Of a stretch of 7,207 nucleotides of DNA, positions 6,075 through 7,207 are shown piece by piece. Each line of letters opens with the position of its first letter. The stretch's first letter is position 1. The DNA comes from an uncultured Collinsella sp. GTDB lineage: Bacteria > Actinomycetota > Coriobacteriia > Coriobacteriales > Coriobacteriaceae. Under the pieces are notes generated by a model. The model was given only the letters and a program-made list of their open reading frames with translations. It was not told where the DNA came from and made no database searches. The translations under genes and the position numbers were made by a program. The stretch covers positions 1-7,207 of the forward strand of contig CAADVE010000132.1 of assembly GCA_900752425.1 (NCBI GenBank), in the 5' to 3' direction.

Positions 6075-6120
6075 AAAAAAGGCCGGGGGCGGCGCGCCGT
6101 GTGACGTGCCGCCCCCGGCT
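6075..6120 (-). terminator. Rho-independent terminator of the second GH1 gene
   Basis: On the minus strand a perfect 12-bp GC stem (6119-6108 with 6093-6082, GCCGGGGGCGGC) with a 14-nt loop is followed by six T residues (complement of A6075-6080). It starts about 45 bases after the stop of the minus-strand GH1 gene. On the + strand there is no T-tract, so it should act in one direction only. Confidence 0.87.
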
Positions 6121-6164
6121 GAGAAATGGGGACAGGTTATGTGGGCAGGCGACCCCGCCAGCCG

Positions 6165-7207
6165 CTAGTCCAGACGACGGGTCTGCGCCACGTGCTTATA
6201 CCAGTATGCGCTTGCCTTGGGCGTGCGCTTCTGGGTTTCAAAGTCAACGTAGAAGAAGCCATAGCGCTTGTTGTAGCCATTGGTCCAGGAAAACTGATCC
6301 TGCAGGCTCCACAGGAAGTAGCCGCCCACGTTGACGCCCACCTCCATGGCCTTGAGCAACCAGCGCAGGTGCTGCTCGATGTAGTCGATGCGCGGCTGAT
6401 CGTCCACAAAACCGTCCTTGTAGGGGTCCTTGTAGCCCATGCCGTTCTCGGTGATGAAGATCTGCTTGTAGTTGGGGTAGCGCTGCTTAATGTAGACGAG
6501 CAGATCGAACAGGCCCTCGGGATAGATGATCCAGTCCCAGTCGGTGGTGGGGACGCCGGGCTTGTTCACATGCTCGCCAATGCCCTTAACGCGCCAGCGG
6601 CCAGTGCCCTTCTCGCCCGTACCGTTGTGGTGCAGGTCGTTCTCGCCATCGTAAGCCTTCAAGAAACGGCACTGATAGTTGTTAACGCCCAGGTAGTCGT
6701 TGTAGAGCGCGGCTTCGCGCATAATCTCGAGGTCCTCGTCCAAGATTTCGATGGTGCCGCCCGAGACGGCAGCCAGACGGTTGGCGCACTCGAGGGTGTC
6801 GGGCGCGTAGTCGCCGCGGAACGTCGCGTCGAGCAAGAACTGGTTCTGCAACACGTGCTCGTTATTAGCGGCTTTGATGTCGGCGGGGTCGTTCTCGTTG
6901 AGCGGGTACTTAAACTCCAACGACTGGATGACGCCGATCTTGCCCTTAAAACCGCCATTGTGGAAGGCCAGCACGGCCTTGGCGTGGGCGAGCATCATGT
7001 TGTGCTCGCACTGGAAGGCTTCGGCCAGATGCGCCTTGACGCCGCCGGGGAAGGTGCCCTCGATGTAGGTGTTGGAGGCGTCCGCCCAGATCTCGTTAAA
7101 GGTGAACCAATAGGTCACCTGGTCGGCGTACTCCTTAAAGCAGAAGGTGGCAAAGTCCACAAAGGCGTCGATGGTCTCGCGGTTGAGGAAGTCGCCCTTC
7201 TCAAAGA
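6165..7207 (-). CDS. Second GH1 6-phospho-beta-glycosidase, LacG-like (N-terminus outside window)
   Basis: The reading frame is open to the right edge; 346 residues are visible and about 125-130 N-terminal residues are missing by comparison with LacG. The GTG at 7160 is an internal valine, because the upstream codons (FEKGDFLNRETIDAF) continue the LacG alignment. The acid/base Glu is in FTFNEI (codon 7092-7094) and the nucleophile in FITENGMG (codon 6447-6449). SWTNGYNKRYG keeps the phosphate-binding Ser, Lys and Tyr and the Trp that marks 6-phospho-beta-galactosidases, so the substrate is probably a 6-phospho-galactoside, though a related glycoside is possible. KGIGEHVNKPGVPTTDWDW parallels the KGVGQQVDMPGIPTTDWDW block of the first enzyme. 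It faces the LacI gene convergently, ends in its own terminator, and its promoter and any partner permease would lie beyond the window. Confidence 0.93.
   Translation of the reverse strand, partial: FEKGDFLNRETIDAFVDFATFCFKEYADQVTYWFTFNEIWADASNTYIEGTFPGGVKAHLAEAFQCEHNMMLAHAKAVLAFHNGGFKGKIGVIQSLEFKYPLNENDPADIKAANNEHVLQNQFLLDATFRGDYAPDTLECANRLAAVSGGTIEILDEDLEIMREAALYNDYLGVNNYQCRFLKAYDGENDLHHNGTGEKGTGRWRVKGIGEHVNKPGVPTTDWDWIIYPEGLFDLLVYIKQRYPNYKQIFITENGMGYKDPYKDGFVDDQPRIDYIEQHLRWLLKAMEVGVNVGGYFLWSLQDQFSWTNGYNKRYGFFYVDFETQKRTPKASAYWYKHVAQTRRLD

Overview
The window looks like chromosome of a GC-rich, gut-type actinobacterium. My best guess is a Coriobacteriia member such as Collinsella, based on recognising the style of the proteins and intergenic DNA rather than on any marker gene, so the taxon is tentative. 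The locus handles uptake and hydrolysis of a PTS-transported beta-galactoside, most likely lactose. 

Layout from left to right: (1) the C-terminal part of a LacI-family repressor (+ strand, start outside the window); (2) four 55-bp hairpin units in a strict ~80-bp rhythm, then a bidirectional terminator; (3) on the minus strand, a two-gene unit transcribed right to left: a GH1 6-phospho-beta-galactosidase (lacG-like, 4523 to 3081), a gap holding a strong hairpin, then a fused lactose-type PTS EIIC-EIIB permease (lacE-like, 2904 to 1144); (4) an AT-rich divergent promoter region (4530-4864) with three copies of a palindromic operator, a second unrelated inverted repeat and a good sigma-70-type promoter; (5) a complete LacI-family repressor (+ strand, 4865-5902); (6) two more of the same hairpin units and a minus-strand terminator; (7) the C-terminal three quarters of a second GH1 enzyme (minus strand), running off the right edge.

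How the genes fit together: the permease would import and phosphorylate a beta-galactoside, the GH1 enzyme would hydrolyse the 6-phospho-sugar in the cytoplasm, and the divergently placed LacI protein probably represses both the lacG-lacE unit and itself through the three operators. No EIIA gene and no tagatose-6-phosphate pathway genes are in the window, so these must be supplied from elsewhere.

The most unusual element is the repeat family. The same 15-bp arms (TCTCGATCTGTAACA and its reverse complement) alternate in orientation about every 40 bp, with a spacer of exactly 25 nt inside every unit. An array begins 15-18 bases after the stop codon of each of the two LacI paralogues, in both cases in the gap before a convergent gene.
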